Below, piece by piece: positions 30,746 through 39,440 of a DNA stretch of 49,357 bases. A program made the translations under genes and the position numbers. The notes under the pieces were generated by a model. It was not told the origin of the DNA, did not search any database, and saw only the letters and a program-made list of their open reading frames with translations. How positions within the stretch are numbered: the stretch's first letter is position 1; every line of letters begins with the position of its first letter. The stretch is from Thecamonas trahens ATCC 50062 (taxonomy: Eukaryota > Apusozoa > Apusomonadida > Apusomonadidae), in contig NW_013657672.1 in assembly GCF_000142905.1 (NCBI RefSeq), forward strand, positions 142,244 through 191,600, read 5' to 3'.

Positions 30746-31732
30746 TTAGCTGCGGTCGGTGATCCAGTTGATGATGTCGGTCACAACCTTGCCACCATCA
30801 GGCTCGTGGATGAGCTCGTGGCGGAAGCCCTCGTAGACCTTGATGGTCTTGTCAGTGGAACCGGCGTGAGCATAGAGATAGTCGGCGCCGTTAGGGGTGG
30901 CAAAGACATCCTTGGTTCCCTGGAGGACAATGAACGGGACCTTGAGGCGCGGGAGGACGGCGCGGACGTCGTCAATGTTACCCAGGATCTCGGCGGCAGT
31001 GCGGGCAGGAGTCCAGCACTGGCCGAGGCATGATCGCTTGTCGGCAATGGCGGCAGCAACACGAGCCGGGTCTGAGTACGCACCTTGGATCTTGGGCCCG
31101 GCGATGGGCATATGCGGGAGGTGGGTCGAGAAGAACAGTGCCATGGTCCGAGTCGTCGTCGTGTTGATCTCCGGATCGATGGCCATGGCCGGAGCTGAGA
31201 GCACCATGCCCTTGACCGCCTTGGGCTTGCGGAGGCCGATGTTGACGGCGATGAGGCCGCCCATCGAGTGGCCCATGATGAACAACGGTGTGGACTCTGC
31301 CTTGGCACGGTTGATGAGGGTGATCTGGTCGAGTACGTCCTGAACATGGTCGTTAAAGTCACGCACATAGTTCCTGTCGCCCTCGGACCAGCCGTGGCCC
31401 TGCAGATCCATGACGGTAACGGTGATACCAGCAGCTGTGAGGTCGTCGACGAGGTCAGCAAACATGCCCGCATGCTGGGCGTAGCCATGGATGAAGAGAA
31501 GATGAGCACGAGGGGGAGATTGGCCATCAGAACCAGTAGCCTTGGCATCAAAGGTCTCCGAGTACATCCACAGTCCAGCCTTGTTCCGTCGCCATTCCCC
31601 AGATGGATAGCCACGGTACTCTGGTGAGATGTCCGACAAAGGTGCGAGGTGGTTGGCCGGCTTCAGGCGGAGGTAGCCCATGACAGCCACAGCAAAGACC
31701 GCTGCGAATACAGTCTTGACAACAAGTGACAT
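30746..31732 (-). CDS. Monoacylglycerol-lipase-like alpha/beta hydrolase
   Basis: A 328-residue serine hydrolase of the Hydrolase_4/monoglyceride lipase group. A hydrophobic N-terminus (LVVKTVFAAVFAVAVMGYL) should anchor it in a membrane, with the catalytic domain following. Motifs: FIHGYAQHAGMF (oxyanion region, HG), VMDLQGHGWSEG, and the nucleophile elbow GHSMGG (Ser156). The acid is in LQGTKDVFATPNGA (Asp275) and the catalytic His in FRHELIHEPD (His305). These fit an enzyme that hydrolyses monoacylglycerols or lysophospholipids; the exact substrate is not deducible. The start ATG lies next to a long G tract (31830-31854) that separates it from the divergent glucosidase II beta gene. Confidence 0.9.
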   Translation of the reverse strand: MSLVVKTVFAAVFAVAVMGYLRLKPANHLAPLSDISPEYRGYPSGEWRRNKAGLWMYSETFDAKATGSDGQSPPRAHLLFIHGYAQHAGMFADLVDDLTAAGITVTVMDLQGHGWSEGDRNYVRDFNDHVQDVLDQITLINRAKAESTPLFIMGHSMGGLIAVNIGLRKPKAVKGMVLSAPAMAIDPEINTTTTRTMALFFSTHLPHMPIAGPKIQGAYSDPARVAAAIADKRSCLGQCWTPARTAAEILGNIDDVRAVLPRLKVPFIVLQGTKDVFATPNGADYLYAHAGSTDKTIKVYEGFRHELIHEPDGGKVVTDIINWITDRS

Positions 31733-32002
31733 AGCTACTTGATGGCCTTGGTTATACTCTTTCTCTCTGCCTTCAAGTCGTCAGGTGTACTCCTTCTAGC
31801 CTCACTGTACTTCTCCCAGTTCCGTCTTCGGGGGGGGGGGGGGGAGGGGGGGGGCCTGTCATCGAAGGCGACTTGCGAGGGAACGTGACACGACCGAGTG
31901 CCACCGGTTGCTCCCCGTCCCCCCCCCCCTCCCCCCTGGAGGGCGAGCTTATGTCAGCAGCTTGTGTTGTGGGTATACTTGTCTGACGAGACTGAAAAGT
32001 TG
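31733..32002. promoter_or_regulatory. Compact divergent promoter region with G and C runs
   Basis: 270 bp between two divergent starts. A G run (31830-31854, one A inside) lies towards the minus-strand gene and a C run (31919-31929, then CT-rich) towards the plus-strand gene. Each gene therefore has a pyrimidine tract on its own sense strand upstream of its ATG. No other motif is identified. Confidence 0.5.
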
Positions 32003-33331
32003 ATGGCAAGGACCGGTGCTGTGTGGTGGACTACTGGTCTGGGTTTGGTGGCTCTGGTGGTAGTGGTTGTTCTGGTAGGCCCTGGAGGAGTTGTGGCGGC
32101 TGGGCATGGTGCTGGGAGTTGTGCTGATGGTCAGGTTGTGGCCGGCCGAGTGGAGAATGATGACTATTGCGATTGTCGGGATGGGTCAGATGAGAGACAG
32201 ACATCGGCGTGTGCTGGTCGGGTGGAGGTTCCTCAAGCTGATGAGTTTGCTGTTGGAGATGGAAGCGATGGACTTCCTGCGCCCGATCACTACTTTGTCT
32301 GCGCCAACGACGGCCACGTTACTCTCGCCATCCCCACCGAGTTTGTGGCCGATGGTGTGTGCGACTGCTGCGATGGCTCGGATGAGGCTAGCCTGACACA
32401 GGCTGACCGTGCCAAGCTCCCGCATGCCTTGCCCGAGGGTTGTCCGAACACGTGTGCCGCCGCTGCGTCGGCCGCCGCCGCTCTGCGGCTCGCCGTCAAT
32501 GAGCGGCTGGTCGCAGGGGCCAAGGCACGCGCTTTGTATGCCGCAGAGGGAAGCAAGGCCGTTGCTGCTGCCAAAGCCGCCTATGCTAACGCTACTGTTG
32601 AGGTTCCGGCGCTCCGCGATGCACTGGCCGACGTCGATGCTCGCATCGAGTACGCCAAGACCACTGGGCCGGTCGACGAGGGGCAGCCGTCAGATGAGAG
32701 CTCCGATGCCGACGACATCGAGATGTTCGAGGGTGAGTCGGCAAGTCCGACGATGTCTTGGTCACAGTGGCTGGCAGGCACGCCGCTAGCGCCGCTGGCC
32801 AACATCTTTGTGGCGCGCGAGCCCGAGCCGCTGGACCTGTTGGTCGCTGAGCGCGAGACCATTGCTGCGCGGCTTGCTGAGTATGAAAAGCGCGAGCGGG
32901 AGGCCAAGCCGCTGGCAACACTTGATCTTGGTGCCGACGCTGCGTTCTATGCCCTTGTCGGCAAGTGCTTCTCAACCAAGACCCGCGAGTACGAGTACAC
33001 CGTGTGTCCGTTCGACAAGGCCGAGCAGGGATCGGCGTCAGGCTCCGGCATCCGCACCAACCTGGGCAAGTTTGAGACCTGGGTCGGGCGCGGCTACAGC
33101 CTCATGGCGTTTCGCAACGGTCAGTCGTGCTACAATGGCCCGCAGCGGTCGATGACTGTCTCACTCGAGTGCGGCGCAGTCGAGGAGCTCTCCGCCGTCT
33201 CCGAGCCGGAAAAGTGCACCTACCGCGCTGTCCTCCGCACACCAGCCGCTTGCTCCGCCGATCTCGCGTCGTACGACGGCGATCTCTCGGCCTCGATTCC
33301 CGGCGTCATCTACACTCATGACGAGTTGTAG
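32003..33331 (+). CDS. PRKCSH: Glucosidase II beta subunit (PRKCSH/GTB1)
   Basis: A 442-residue ER-lumen protein that pairs with glucosidase II alpha to trim glucose from N-glycans during folding quality control. The N-terminal signal peptide (TTGLGLVALVVVVVLVGPG) is clear. Two LDLa-like, Ca2+-binding motifs follow (ENDDYCDCRDGSDE and ADGVCDCCDGSDE), then an Ala-rich helical segment (about 155-215) and a short acidic stretch (DESSDADDIEMFEGE). The C-terminal MRH domain, about residues 312-420, has the expected mannose-binding Gln (CPFDKAEQ), Arg (NGPQRSMTV) and Glu/Tyr (EPEKCTYR), with paired cysteines. The protein ends THDEL, a classic ER retrieval signal. It is shorter than animal orthologues mainly in the acidic middle region. 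The ATG chosen directly precedes the signal peptide. Confidence 0.95.
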   Translation: MARTGAVWWTTGLGLVALVVVVVLVGPGGVVAAGHGAGSCADGQVVAGRVENDDYCDCRDGSDERQTSACAGRVEVPQADEFAVGDGSDGLPAPDHYFVCANDGHVTLAIPTEFVADGVCDCCDGSDEASLTQADRAKLPHALPEGCPNTCAAAASAAAALRLAVNERLVAGAKARALYAAEGSKAVAAAKAAYANATVEVPALRDALADVDARIEYAKTTGPVDEGQPSDESSDADDIEMFEGESASPTMSWSQWLAGTPLAPLANIFVAREPEPLDLLVAERETIAARLAEYEKREREAKPLATLDLGADAAFYALVGKCFSTKTREYEYTVCPFDKAEQGSASGSGIRTNLGKFETWVGRGYSLMAFRNGQSCYNGPQRSMTVSLECGAVEELSAVSEPEKCTYRAVLRTPAACSADLASYDGDLSASIPGVIYTHDEL

Positions 33332-33751
33332 CTATGTCCGCCATCTGCTCTACTCGCTCTTGCATCTATCGAGTCTAGAAGCAGATCACGCCGTCTCCCA
33401 ATGAATGCTGTTCGGGAGGCCTGACCATATCCCCCCTCCCCCCTTCCTTTTCCCCTCTTCAATGATCATCAAACACAATGATCTTCCTCTCCTCTCCCCC
33501 TCGCAAGCGGTGTCCCACCTAGCTCGCGTCGTCCTCTGCGACGACTCAGTAGTGACTCGAGCACAAGCTTAGAGCAAGCCACTTGTCAAGCAAGCGCGAC
33601 CCATTTCCCGCCACCGACCACCTCATGATACTTCGTACGTGCTCAAGACTAGGATGAAAGGACGATGTGCATGTGGTGTGCTCGTGGTGTGTGGTGTATG
33701 TAGCTGGGGAGGGGGCCCCGCTGGCTCTCGGCTGACGGAGAGCGACTTCGA
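33332..33751 (+). promoter_or_regulatory. Intergenic region and possible first exon/intron of IBTK-like gene
   Basis: The first ~290 bp have CT-rich tracts (33429-33460, 33485-33500) and no gene. At 33625 an ATG is followed after 10 nt by a GTACGT donor (33635). A CAG acceptor at 33840-33842 would join it in frame to the IBTK-like coding region (MIL then RRIATGEAL). The region between is G-rich on the sense strand, like the introns of neighbouring genes. This is a tentative alternative 5' end. Confidence 0.35.
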
Positions 33752-36700
33752 ATGTGTTCGGCAGGGGGGAGGGGGGAGGGAGGGGGGGATGATGATCTGC
33801 TCACGAGGTACCCGTCATTATGGTATGCTGAGGTGAGAACAGGACGAATAGCGACAGGAGAGGCTTTGGTGGATGAGATTGCTGCTCTGGATGGGGACGA
33901 TGCTGAACTGGCCATGACTATGGCACTGTGCTCCGGATCGCTGGAGCTCGTGGAGGCTGCTCTGGTTCATCCGGCGAGGCCGATGCCACTCGCTCTGGCT
34001 GGTGCATGGTCCGGGGACGACGGATCAGCATCAGGTGGAGCTGACTGGCCAGTGCGTGTTGCGTCAGCTGGCTACGGTCCGGCCTTTCTGCATGCAAGCG
34101 GGAGCGACTCGACCCAGTGGGCGCTCCGCGGCGTGGCTGCGCTGCGGCACGCGGGCTCGATTGCCCAGGTGGCAGCATCATCGCGAATGGCGGCTGCAGT
34201 CTCAGACTCTGGACAGCTTTTTGTGTGGGGCCGTGGATCGCGGGGCGAGCTCGGCCTCGGCAAGGGCGTGACGTCGGCGCTGACGCCGACTCGCGCCCTG
34301 CCGGCCATTGGTGCTGTGGCCAAGGTTGCACTCGGCGCCGCCCACATGCTTGTTCTCACAGAGGCTGGAAGCGTTTACGCGGTTGGCTCGAATGCCCAGG
34401 GTCAGCTCGGCCAGCCGTCGGACGAGGTGGATGTGTTATTGGAGCCGCTGCCGGTGACGCTGCCGGATGGACTCGCCGTTGCCGACATCGCTGCCGGCTC
34501 TGCTGTCTCCGTCATCCTTACCACCGATGGCCAGGTCCTCGCCTTTGGTGCTAATGACTACGGCCAGATCGCCGACCGAAGCGCGGGTGTTGTTGCCAGC
34601 CATGTCCCCACCGCACTTATGCTCGGATCTCACTCTGCGGCTGTCGCCGTCGTCACCTCGGCCTTTCACATTGCGCTGCTCGACGATGGCGGCACGCTGG
34701 TCATCTTTGGCCTTAACGACCGGAGGCGGCGTCTCTCGCTTTCCCGCGGTGCCCGCGAGGCGCTCTTCCGCGCCGAGACCTCTTCGGCGGGTGCAGCTGA
34801 CGACGCTGACGACTTTACTCTTGCCAGTCTACCGGCACTTACCTTTATCGAGCTGGCGGTGGCTCCGTTTGCCACCGCTGTCATCACCTCGTCGGGCTCG
34901 CTGGCCATCTTTGTCCACACAGGCGCGTTTGCGCTGTTGACGGCGGCAGCCAAAAAGTCCAAGCGGCGCAGGCAGGGCGCGTCGGACGACAGTGCCACTC
35001 GCCATCGTGCGGTCACGTCGTCGGCGCAGCTGACCCGAAACTTTGCTGTCGGCGGCTCTCGCCATCGTACATACGTGTATCCATGGCCTGCATGCTTTGG
35101 TGCGCCACTGCGTTCGGTGGGGCTCTCGGCTACAGGTACCGTCGCTGTCGTCTCCGAGAGCGGACTCTTGTTTGAATGGTCGCTCCTCAGCGACAAACAG
35201 CCACCGCTGTATGGTGTTGGCAAGTTGCCGCGGCTCCTCAACAGCAGGCTTGATCTGACGTCGCCGATTCGGGTTGCACGGATCCGCCATGCGTCTGCCG
35301 TTGCCGTCTCCGACTCTGCAGTCCTTGCGCTGCACACCCCGCTTGCGCCAGTCTCGATCGACTCGGCCGAGGGTGAGGCGCAGGGTGCGCTGCAGGCTGA
35401 TCTGGCGAGCATGGCCGTGGATCGTCCCGAGTTTCCGGATTTGAACCTTGACACTGCCGACGGCGTCCTGCCAGCCTGCTCGTGGCTTGTTGCGCTCCGC
35501 GCTCCTGCTCTAGCGAGCAAGCCGCGTGCGCTCGCAACAGTGCCCAAGGCCACTGCCCGCCAGCTCCTGGCCTTTGTCTACGGCGCCGTCCTACCCGAGA
35601 GCATTGAGCCCGAGGCGATGATGGCGCTACGGACCATGGCGACACGCCTCGATCTGCACTCGCTGAGGTCGACCCTGATCTCAGTCTATCCCAACGGGAT
35701 CACATGCAACGAGGACTCACCGGCCATTGCTGCGGCTTCCAGGAGCGAGGCTGGAGCCACGCTTCAGCGGCAGCTTGCTGCAGCCTGGCATCGCTCTCCC
35801 GAGGGCAACACCCGGCTTGTGCTTGCTGATGGTGAGACGCTCAGTGTCGACGCATCGGTCTTGGCAGCGCGCTCGGTGCCATTCCGTGCCATGCTCACGC
35901 TGCCCATGATGGAGGGGCTCAGGCGGGAGGTGGACATGTCGTTCCATCAGCCGGACACTGTCCGTGCCTTTGTCGAGTACCTGTGGACCGGGCGGGTGAA
36001 GAGCTTGGCCAGCCACAAGCTCGAGCTCGGCGAGGTGCTCGACTTGTACGCCATCGCACACGAGTACATGGCCCAGCCGCTGCTGGCTCTCTGCGAGGCG
36101 GCGGCGGTGTGGTGGCTCGATCTTGACAACGCAATTGCGGTGCTCAACACGATAGCGCCGTTTGTGAGCCCACTCGATACTGCTGCGCCGCTGGGCAGCT
36201 ACGTTCTCGTCGACGCGGCGCTTATGGTTCTGGTTGACAGTCTCGAGGCACTGGCGTGGTCGCGCAAGGCCTTTGACGCACTCGACCAAGTGTATCAGGC
36301 TCGATGGGAACAGGCATGGCGGCTTACGGTTGCTCGTCCGCAGCTATCGGCGCGTCGGGACGCGCTTTTGAAAATCCACGAGGAAGCGGAGGCGGATCGT
36401 AAGGCTGCACTTGCAGCGGCGGCGGCTCGCGAAGCTGCTGCTGCGGCCGAAGCTGCGGCTGCTGCGGCAGATGCCCGCGACTGGGACGAGTATGTCTTTG
36501 TGTCTTGGGATGAGAGCGGGCCTGAACGCGATGCAGAGCTGGTAGTCTCCAACATTCATCTGGAGCTTGGTGAGCTAGAACGCGAGATTGCTATTGTGCG
36601 GACGTTGGATGAGCGTGCCCGCTCTGGCGCGCGCATCTCGCACAGCGACCTTGAGCGGACAAGCAACCTGCGTGCACTGCGGAAGCGTCGCAAGGAGCTC

Positions 36701-37501
36701 CGCGCGCGCATTCCGTCTGCGCCGGTGGCAGTAGGGATTCAGGAGTCATCCACGGCGTCGGCCTGGGGATCTCCGTCTGCCAGTAGCCCGCCGGCGGCAA
36801 GCACACCTCCGGCGCTTGACCTACGAGCCTCACTGCGAGCTTCCGAGGCTGCGTCGATCGCGGCTGCTGTATCTCCGCCAAGAGGCTGGTCGGCGGCGTC
36901 GCCATCGTCACCACACATCGACATCCGTGCCTCGCTTGCCGCCGCCGACACCTCACAGGCATCAAGTCCCGTTCCTATCCGCGGCAGCCGTCGCAAGCCG
37001 AAATGGGGCGGCCTGGCGGCATCGCCGCCGACCACCTCACCGTCGCGCTCACTGGCCGAGATTCAGGCCGAGCAGGCGGCTGAAAAGGCGGGTGGCGGCG
37101 GGTTTGCCACCTCGGCGTGGGGCATGGTCAAGTCGTCGTCGCCGCTCTCGCTCGCGCAAATTCTAGAAGATGAGGAGATCCAGCGCGAGGTCGCGCTCGT
37201 CGATGCCGCTGTCGCTGCTGCCGAGGCTGCTGCCGCCGAAGCGTCCACCGCGACGCCATCAACGGGCGCGAGTCGCGGCAAGGGCAAGGGCAAGGGCAAG
37301 GGCAAGGGTAAGGGTAGGGCTCGTGTGCACAGCCAGAGCGAGGAGGCCAAGTCCCGTGGACGCGGGCGCGGTAAGGGACGCGGACAAGGGCGTGGGCAAA
37401 GTCGCGGGCGCGGGCGCGGGCGCGGGCGTGGGCGCGGGCGCGGAAATGATGCCAGAAGCAAGAGTCATTCTCGTCGTGGCAGCCGCAGTCGCGATGGCTG
37501 A
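33752..37501 (+). CDS. IBTK-like RCC1 propeller / double BTB protein
   Basis: A 1,249-residue protein with the layout of inhibitor of Bruton tyrosine kinase (IBTK), a substrate adaptor of CUL3 ubiquitin ligases in animals. A short leader with one ankyrin-like segment (LCSGSLELVEAAL) is followed by RCC1-type repeats (about 100-400: GQLFVWGRGSRGELGLG, GSVYAVGSNAQGQLGQ, GQVLAFGANDYGQIAD). A degenerate BTB is at about 570-650 and a second BTB at about 685-810 (LVLADGETLSVDASVLAARSVPFRAML). An Ala-rich coiled coil carries on to about 930. The C-terminal motifs ALDLRASLRASEAAS, PKWGGLAASP and SPLSLAQILEDEEIQREVAL match conserved tail motifs of IBTK. The last ~75 residues are Gly-Lys and Arg-Gly repeats. 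The poly-G-coded N-terminus may not be real; a spliced start at 33625 would give 1,222 residues. Confidence 0.8.
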   Translation: MCSAGGRGEGGGDDDLLTRYPSLWYAEVRTGRIATGEALVDEIAALDGDDAELAMTMALCSGSLELVEAALVHPARPMPLALAGAWSGDDGSASGGADWPVRVASAGYGPAFLHASGSDSTQWALRGVAALRHAGSIAQVAASSRMAAAVSDSGQLFVWGRGSRGELGLGKGVTSALTPTRALPAIGAVAKVALGAAHMLVLTEAGSVYAVGSNAQGQLGQPSDEVDVLLEPLPVTLPDGLAVADIAAGSAVSVILTTDGQVLAFGANDYGQIADRSAGVVASHVPTALMLGSHSAAVAVVTSAFHIALLDDGGTLVIFGLNDRRRRLSLSRGAREALFRAETSSAGAADDADDFTLASLPALTFIELAVAPFATAVITSSGSLAIFVHTGAFALLTAAAKKSKRRRQGASDDSATRHRAVTSSAQLTRNFAVGGSRHRTYVYPWPACFGAPLRSVGLSATGTVAVVSESGLLFEWSLLSDKQPPLYGVGKLPRLLNSRLDLTSPIRVARIRHASAVAVSDSAVLALHTPLAPVSIDSAEGEAQGALQADLASMAVDRPEFPDLNLDTADGVLPACSWLVALRAPALASKPRALATVPKATARQLLAFVYGAVLPESIEPEAMMALRTMATRLDLHSLRSTLISVYPNGITCNEDSPAIAAASRSEAGATLQRQLAAAWHRSPEGNTRLVLADGETLSVDASVLAARSVPFRAMLTLPMMEGLRREVDMSFHQPDTVRAFVEYLWTGRVKSLASHKLELGEVLDLYAIAHEYMAQPLLALCEAAAVWWLDLDNAIAVLNTIAPFVSPLDTAAPLGSYVLVDAALMVLVDSLEALAWSRKAFDALDQVYQARWEQAWRLTVARPQLSARRDALLKIHEEAEADRKAALAAAAAREAAAAAEAAAAAADARDWDEYVFVSWDESGPERDAELVVSNIHLELGELEREIAIVRTLDERARSGARISHSDLERTSNLRALRKRRKELRARIPSAPVAVGIQESSTASAWGSPSASSPPAASTPPALDLRASLRASEAASIAAAVSPPRGWSAASPSSPHIDIRASLAAADTSQASSPVPIRGSRRKPKWGGLAASPPTTSPSRSLAEIQAEQAAEKAGGGGFATSAWGMVKSSSPLSLAQILEDEEIQREVALVDAAVAAAEAAAAEASTATPSTGASRGKGKGKGKGKGKGRARVHSQSEEAKSRGRGRGKGRGQGRGQSRGRGRGRGRGRGRGNDARSKSHSRRGSRSRDG

Positions 37502-37688
37502 GAATAAACCACCTGCTGAGCTGCATGTCCAACTCGGCCTGTTGTGGAAGCAGTGATGCCACCTCCGATGCTGGATTGTCACTTCTCGACAGACTATTCA
37601 CGCGAAATAGTGGCGTGAGTAGCGGTAGAATCAAAGCAATACGTTGTACCACCTCGACTGTGTTGCAGTTTGCGATGTGGGGACAGGT
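37502..37688. other. Convergent 3' intergenic region
   Basis: 187 bp between two convergent stop codons. No gene, hairpin or repeat is evident. Confidence 0.5.
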
Positions 37689-38912
37689 TCAGCCAAAGTG
37701 GTTGCGGTTGAATGAGCCGATGTCGGCCAGGTCGAGGACGGCTTGGGTGGCACCGTCGAGTGCAGAGCTAGGGCCAACGAGGCTGGCAGCGTCTGCAGGG
37801 ACGAGGATCGGGTCGATGAGCTCGAAGCCGTCGGAGCCGTCCGAGTCAGCCTCGACGGTAGAGAAGGTAAAGTCAAAGGCAGAGAGAACGTCGTGATGAA
37901 TGAGTCGAGTAGCAGCAAGGTCCAACTGTAGGGGCGGTGTGCTGTCATCGATGTGCTGGACAAGAGCCCATGCTTCGAGACGGACGACTGAGTAATCGAG
38001 CGAGGCGGCGAGGGCCGGGGAGCGGAAGACGACCGTCGGGCACGACGTGCCTGACTCGAGAGCGTCGTCGAGTGAGAGGCCCGGAAAGTCTGTAGAGCCA
38101 CCCACAGCTAGCAGAGAGGAAGTGAGATGCTGGATGTTGCGGCGCGAGGGCGGGACGTTGGGCGATGTGGGGCAGATCTCGCCAAGAGGCCACAGGTTGA
38201 AGATAGCGGCAAAGCGTGAGCCGTAGAACTCGCCAGGCCGTGATGAGAGGACCCAGGGCGATGCTGTGAGGCATCCAAAGATCCAGCCACGATCATCTTC
38301 GATGATAATTAAAGTCGGGCTCTTGACCTCGCGGAGAGCAAGCCTGAGCGAGAGGAGCGAGTAGCCAAGCGAGTCGGGGCTGAAGATGGGAGCCCAGTCG
38401 AGGCCGTCCTCGCGCATGAGGACAGCCTCGTTTTCAGCCGAGGCAAAGAATGCTTGTGGAAGGATGGCGGCAAGCGAGACAGCATTGGCAGCCGAGAGCA
38501 GAGACGATGACTTGAACGCGATTGCAGCCGCATCGCTTGTTCCCACAGCAGCGCGGGCCGACCAGCGGGCCCAACGTCCTGCGAGCGAGATGAGCGGCAT
38601 TGTCGATGCGGTTGCCCGCTCTGCCAGAGCATCGACAGCAGCAGCGATGACCGATGGCTGCGGGAGAGTCGGACGAGCTGACTGCCACACGCTTGTGAGA
38701 TGTGGGAGCCAGAGGAGCGGATCATTAGCCCAGGTAGCTCGAGCAGCGACCGAGACGGAGGCGAGGGCAAGGAGATGCGACGGGGCGAGGGCAGCGCCGA
38801 TGGCCTGCAGGCATGGCAGCGGGAGGTCGAGGAGAGACGGTGCGTGTGCTGGAGAATTGCCGGATGTGGAAAGTGGGGAGAGGCTGGTGTAGGATGGGGG
38901 TGAGGCAGACAT
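37689..38912 (-). CDS. F-box-like plus TLDc domain protein
   Basis: A 407-residue protein. Residues about 25-70 (LLDLPLPCLQAIGAALAPSHLLALASVS then WANDPLLWLPHL) fit an F-box that would bind SKP1 in an SCF ubiquitin ligase. Residues about 190-320 form a TLDc domain, as in OXR1, NCOA7 and TLDC proteins: SPTLIIIEDDRGWIFGCLTA, FYGSRFAAIFNL, LLAVGGSTDFPGLSLDDAL, SGTSCPTVVF and YSVVRLEAWAL. TLDc proteins take part in oxidative-stress protection and V-ATPase regulation in animals and yeast. The tail is acidic and unrecognised. The ATG at 38912 is chosen; the frame is open into the poly-G/N gap upstream, but that part is low complexity. F-box assignment is weaker than TLDc. Confidence 0.75.
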   Translation of the reverse strand: MSASPPSYTSLSPLSTSGNSPAHAPSLLDLPLPCLQAIGAALAPSHLLALASVSVAARATWANDPLLWLPHLTSVWQSARPTLPQPSVIAAAVDALAERATASTMPLISLAGRWARWSARAAVGTSDAAAIAFKSSSLLSAANAVSLAAILPQAFFASAENEAVLMREDGLDWAPIFSPDSLGYSLLSLRLALREVKSPTLIIIEDDRGWIFGCLTASPWVLSSRPGEFYGSRFAAIFNLWPLGEICPTSPNVPPSRRNIQHLTSSLLAVGGSTDFPGLSLDDALESGTSCPTVVFRSPALAASLDYSVVRLEAWALVQHIDDSTPPLQLDLAATRLIHHDVLSAFDFTFSTVEADSDGSDGFELIDPILVPADAASLVGPSSALDGATQAVLDLADIGSFNRNHFG

Positions 38913-39440
38913 GGGGGATGGTGAAGGTGGGTGGGGTGCGAGGAGTGTGGGTGGGTGGCAATTTGGCACATGCGAGCGAGTAGGGAGGGGTGGGGGGGGG
39001 GGGGGGGNNNNNNNNNNNNNNNNNNNNNNNNNNNNNNNNNNNNNNNNNNNNNNNNNNNNNNNNNNNNNNNNNNNNNNNNNNNNNNNNNNNNNNNNNNNNN
39101 NNNNNNNNNNNNNNNNNNNNNNNNNNNNNNNNNNNNNNNNNNNNNNNNNNNNNNNNNNNNNNNNNNNNNNNNNNNNNNNNNNNNNNNNNNNNNNNNNNNN
39201 NNNNNNNNNNNNNNNNNNNNNNNNNNNNNNNNNNNNNNNNNNNNNNNNNNNNNNNNNNNGGGGGGGGGTGGGGGGGAGGTGGCGATATCCCCTCAACGTG
39301 TTTTGGGAACAAGAGAACGGGAGAAGGGGAAAAGGGGAGAGCGGGGGAGCAGACACGGATTATCGCGGGCGGCTAAATGCAGCACAAGAGTGGCGGCGGA
39401 TAGCGGCGGATGGCGGAAGGTGGCGGCGGGTGGCGGCGCT
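38913..39440. promoter_or_regulatory. Intergenic region with G tracts and assembly gap
   Basis: The region upstream of the F-box/TLDc gene holds a G run (38992-39007), 252 N (39008-39259) and a further G run after the gap (39260-39267). The rest, up to the eIF2A stop, is purine/GGC-rich. No gene is supported. Confidence 0.5.
39008..39259. other. Assembly gap (252 N)
   Basis: Unknown bases flanked on both sides by G runs, so the gap very probably spans a long G homopolymer. Confidence 0.99.
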
